A stretch of DNA of 35,652 nt. Source: Alphaproteobacteria bacterium (lineage in GTDB: Bacteria; Pseudomonadota; Alphaproteobacteria; Rhizobiales; Aestuariivirgaceae). The notes beneath the pieces are model-generated. The model did no database searches. It was not told the DNA's origin and saw only the letters and a program-made list of their open reading frames with translations. Shown one piece after another: positions 32,882-35,652 of this stretch. Position numbers and translations under genes: made by a program. Numbering within the stretch: position 1 is the first letter of the stretch; every line of letters starts with the position of its first letter. The stretch covers positions 1 to 35,652 of the forward strand of contig JAHEFB010000047.1 of NCBI GenBank assembly GCA_024640405.1, given 5' to 3'.

Positions 32882-34549
32882 ATGTCTGACAAAGAAAATA
32901 TTTGGATTCCCAAGCTCAAGCAGCAGCTTGCTGACAGGCTTATCGACCGCCGCGAATTCGTGCGATATTCAACACTGCTCGGAATGTCGGCTGGTGCGGC
33001 CTATATGTGGGCAGGCAAGATTACCGGCCAGCCATTTGCAGCTCCGGCCCGCGCGGCTGATATGCCAAAAGGCGGCACGCTGAAAATCGCCATGCGTGTG
33101 CCAAAGATCAACAGCCCGCACACATTTTCCTGGATTTATGATTCCAACATTACCCGCCAGATGGTGCGCTACGTCACCCGTACCGGTGTTGACAATGTGA
33201 CCCGTCCGGATTTGGCTTCCTGGTCTGCATCAGACGATCTGAAAACCTGGACCTTCACTGTCAACGACGAAATTGAATGGTTCAAGGGCGGCAAATTGAC
33301 GGCCGAACAACTGGCCTGGAACATCAAGCATTGCCTCGATCCAAAAACCGGTTCGTCAGTCGTGGGCCTCATGAAAGGTTATATGCTCAACGAGATTGAT
33401 TCCGGCAAAAAGGATGACAAGGGCGAAGCAGTCATGACCACCGAGTTGTGGGACGCCAACGCCATTGAAGCAACTGACGACAAGACCCTTGTGATGCGTC
33501 TCAAGGAAGCCCAGGTCGCAGTGCCGGAGCATTTGTTCCATTATCCGTTGGCTATACTTGATCCGGCAGAAAACGGCGAGTTCGCCGTTGGTTCAAACGG
33601 CCATGGCGATTTTGAACTCGTGGAGTTTGAGGTCGGCCGCAAGGCAGTATTGAAGAAGCGCCCGAATTCCAAGGCTTACCTCGACACTGTTGAGTTCGTT
33701 GACCTTGGTGACAACACAGCCGCGTCTGCTGCTGCCCTGCAATCCAAGCAGGTTCATGGCGATTATGAAGGCAATGTGGAACAGTTTGACCTGTTCAAGG
33801 CCATGGATCATGTCACCGTTTATGACACGACTACCGCGTCTACCGCTGTCGTGCGCATGCAAATTGACCAGAAGCCGTTTGATGACCCGAAGGTCCGCAA
33901 GGCCATGCGTCTGGCATGTGATGTCGCCAAGACCACTGAAATTGCTGTTGGTGATTTGGGGACAACGGCTGAACACCACCACGTTTGCCCAATCCACCCG
34001 GATTACAAAAAGCTGCCGGAAATGGCCCGCGATGTAGAAGCTGCCAAGAAACTGCTGGCAGAGGCTGGCCATCCCGACGGCCTGGATGCGGAAATCGCCC
34101 TCAAGCCTGATCCGGCCTGGGAACTGGCCGTGGTCGAAGCCTGTGTTGAGCAGTGGAAGGAGGCCGGTATCCGCGTAACGATGAATGTGCTGCCTTCTGC
34201 CAAGTTCTGGGATGTTTGGGACAAGGTGCCATTCGGCTTCACGTCATGGGCTCACAGGCCGCTTGGCTTCATGGTTCTGGGGCTGGCATATCGCACCGGT
34301 GTGCCGTGGAACGAAACCCATTACTCGAACGCCGATTTTGATGCCACGCTGACCCAGGCCGAAGGCACACTCGATATTGCTGCGCGGACCGAGCTGTTGG
34401 GCAAGCTTGAAACCATCATGCAGGAGGACGGGCCGATTTGTCAGCCATTGTGGCGCAAGCTGTTCATTCCGATGGACAAGCGGGTGAAGGGTTTTGCAAT
34501 TCACCCGACGCGTTACTTCTTCTGCGAAGAGTACGCCATCGAAGCCTGA
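32882..34549 (+). CDS. Family-5 extracellular solute-binding protein (Dpp/Opp type) with Tat-like signal
   Basis: It is a 555-residue SBP_bac_5 protein. The N-terminus is unusually long, with twin arginines R23-R24 in DRREFVRYSTLLGMSAGAAY and a likely cleavage after ARA, pointing to Tat export. The mature part has GTLKIAMRVPKINSPHTFSW, the family signature around TWTFTVNDEIEWFKGGKLTAEQ, and the C-terminal lobe with KKLLAEAGHPDG. Such proteins carry peptides, opines or other amines to an ABC permease. No permease or ATPase follows: a terminator ends the transcript. Start at 32882 has GGGAGGAG upstream. It may work with a transporter elsewhere or bring in an Mtt substrate. Confidence 0.9.
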   Translation: MSDKENIWIPKLKQQLADRLIDRREFVRYSTLLGMSAGAAYMWAGKITGQPFAAPARAADMPKGGTLKIAMRVPKINSPHTFSWIYDSNITRQMVRYVTRTGVDNVTRPDLASWSASDDLKTWTFTVNDEIEWFKGGKLTAEQLAWNIKHCLDPKTGSSVVGLMKGYMLNEIDSGKKDDKGEAVMTTELWDANAIEATDDKTLVMRLKEAQVAVPEHLFHYPLAILDPAENGEFAVGSNGHGDFELVEFEVGRKAVLKKRPNSKAYLDTVEFVDLGDNTAASAAALQSKQVHGDYEGNVEQFDLFKAMDHVTVYDTTTASTAVVRMQIDQKPFDDPKVRKAMRLACDVAKTTEIAVGDLGTTAEHHHVCPIHPDYKKLPEMARDVEAAKKLLAEAGHPDGLDAEIALKPDPAWELAVVEACVEQWKEAGIRVTMNVLPSAKFWDVWDKVPFGFTSWAHRPLGFMVLGLAYRTGVPWNETHYSNADFDATLTQAEGTLDIAARTELLGKLETIMQEDGPICQPLWRKLFIPMDKRVKGFAIHPTRYFFCEEYAIEA

Positions 34550-34576
34550 TAACTTCGTTTGCAGGACCAAAACCAG

Positions 34577-34610
34577 ACGTCCTTCCGGTTTTTCGGAAGG
34601 GCGTTTTTTA
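34577..34610 (+). terminator. Rho-independent terminator after family-5 binding protein
   Basis: Eleven pairs (34577-34587 with 34594-34604, one G-U) form a stem with a GTTTTT loop, followed by a run of six T and ATT. It closes a single-gene transcript. Confidence 0.9.
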
Positions 34611-34715
34611 TTGGGTATTCATGTTCAGGCAACTGCTATGCCGTTATCTGTTAATCTGGTTTTCCCGTGACGCCATAACGAAGTCAGGGCATGCCAAACA
34701 AGGAGAAGGGTCAAG

Positions 34716-35652
34716 ATGAACAAGGCATCTGAAACCGCTGGGTTTATGGCCATGAAGGCGGATGGCTATTACTCGAAGGCCACCATTGGCGCAAAGCACG
34801 TCATGGACAAGGCGGCCAATCTGGTCCTGGAGGCCATCGCTCGCATGGAGCCGGTTGATGATGGCAGTATTTTTCGTGCAACCGATATGGGGGCAGCGGA
34901 CGGTGGCACATCGGTCGACCTGTGGAGGCGTGTACTGTCCGATGTACGTGCTCGGGTTCCGTCCCGTCCGATTGAAATGATCTACACAGACCTGCCACGC
35001 AATGACTTTGCGCAGGTATTCCGCATGATCCATGGCCAGACCGATACCAGGAGCTATTATCCGGAAATTGATGATCTGTACGTGTTTGCTTCCGGCACAT
35101 CTTTCCATCAGAAAATATTTCCTGCCCAGACGCTGGATCTCGGGTTTTCAGCAACAGCGTCTCATTATATTTCCTCGACGCCATGCAATATCAGCGACCA
35201 CGTACATATGGTCGGCGCAAGCGGTGCTGAGCGCGAGGCGTTCGCAAGGCAAGGAGCGGCTGACTGGGAAACCATGTTGCTGCAGCGTACCCGGGAACTG
35301 AAACCCGGCGGCAGGCTGTGTCTGTTCAATTTCGGTATCGACGAGGAAGGTCGCTATCTGGGCGAAACCGGTGGCGTCAGCATGTTTGACACATTCAACA
35401 GGTTCTGGATGGAGCTTGCCGATGATGGCGTGATTTCCCGCGAGGAATACCTGAACACCAATTTCCCGCAGCACTACCGTACCGTGGAGGAATTTACCGC
35501 TCCTCTGAATGACAAAAACAATCCGGTATACAAGGCTGGTTTGAGACTGGAACATGTCGAAACGCGTGTAGTGCGCTGTCCGTTCGAGGAGGATTTTGCC
35601 GAAAACCACAAGGATGCCGACCGGTTTGCGGTGGAATATCTGCCGACGCTTA
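34716..35652 (+). CDS. SABATH-family SAM-dependent carboxyl/N-methyltransferase (3' truncated)
   Basis: The frame is open from an ATG at 34716, with AGGAGAAGGG at 34701-34710, to the window edge (312 residues seen). Its pattern is that of plant-type SABATH enzymes (PF03492): MKADGYYSKATIG near the start, the SAM loop DMGAADGGTSVDLW, the acidic loop YTDLPRNDFAQVF, and LDLGFSATASHYISSTP in place of the plant 'SVHWLS' strand. Plant members methylate carboxyl groups of small acids, or ring nitrogens as in caffeine and trigonelline synthesis; bacterial members are little studied. It follows a terminator, so it has its own promoter. Opposite chemistry to the demethylases nearby; a link is not proven. 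Confidence 0.85.
   Translation, partial: MNKASETAGFMAMKADGYYSKATIGAKHVMDKAANLVLEAIARMEPVDDGSIFRATDMGAADGGTSVDLWRRVLSDVRARVPSRPIEMIYTDLPRNDFAQVFRMIHGQTDTRSYYPEIDDLYVFASGTSFHQKIFPAQTLDLGFSATASHYISSTPCNISDHVHMVGASGAEREAFARQGAADWETMLLQRTRELKPGGRLCLFNFGIDEEGRYLGETGGVSMFDTFNRFWMELADDGVISREEYLNTNFPQHYRTVEEFTAPLNDKNNPVYKAGLRLEHVETRVVRCPFEEDFAENHKDADRFAVEYLPTL

Overview
The window looks like a chromosomal segment of an alphaproteobacterium, probably Hyphomicrobiales or a related marine lineage. The basis is gene content (YtoQ, GcvA-type LysR, a GbdR/GlxA-type AraC regulator, DUF1638, the small 'virulence factor' family, potABCD-like transporter) and the fairly GC-rich coding style. GC content and phylogeny were not computed. 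No tRNA, rRNA, CRISPR array, transposase or phage gene was recognised.

The theme is corrinoid- and folate-linked methyl transfer from quaternary amines. The window carries four paralogous trimethylamine-methyltransferase-family (MttB superfamily) genes that read through without an in-frame UAG, so they are the non-pyrrolysine type. They lie at 13882-15459 (-), 16586-18154 (+), 23700-25253 (-) and 31031-32602 (+). Around them are one cognate corrinoid protein (2469-3167), one methyl-THF:corrinoid methyltransferase (27474-28535), one ASKHA/[2Fe-2S] reductive activator of corrinoid proteins (25404-27449), methylene-THF reductase (29315-30223), a homocysteine S-methyltransferase-like protein (12256-13170), a DUF1638 protein (4643-5275) and a small 'virulence factor' family protein (28903-29199). 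Inferred route: betaine + Co(I) corrinoid protein -> methyl-Co(III) + demethylated amine; methyl-Co + THF -> methyl-THF; MetF then oxidises methyl-THF or links it to methionine supply.

Layout: 1-922, truncated MFS exporter. 1002-3167, a class-V PLP enzyme divergent from the corrinoid protein. 3345-7531, metallophosphoesterase, small secreted protein, DUF1638, YtoQ and a YtcJ-type amidohydrolase, closed by a bidirectional terminator. 7599-11564, a potABCD-like ABC transporter read leftward behind a ~190-nt structured leader. 11837-15459, operon mttB1 - FeS protein - homocysteine methyltransferase-like - GFA protein. 15657-18154, LysR gene translationally coupled to mttB2. 18151-18418, structured repeat copy 1. 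18548-20548, YqaA-type membrane protein, HCCA-isomerase/DsbA-fold protein and PEP-mutase-family protein. 20664-30223, a long same-strand block read leftward: metF - virulence-factor family - repeat copy 2 - methyl-THF methyltransferase - activator - mttB3 - DgcA-type demethylase - GbdR/GlxA-type regulator. 30412-32602, UspF-like protein divergent from mttB4. 32882-34549, a Tat-type family-5 solute-binding protein. 34716-end, a truncated SABATH-type carboxyl/N-methyltransferase.

The most interesting points are the complete aerobic-type corrinoid/THF demethylation set with one corrinoid protein serving four methyltransferases, the pairing of mttB3 with a flavin N-demethylase, Arg-rich tails on the Mtt components opposite an acidic corrinoid-protein N-terminus, and a repeat family whose secondary structure is kept while its sequence drifts.
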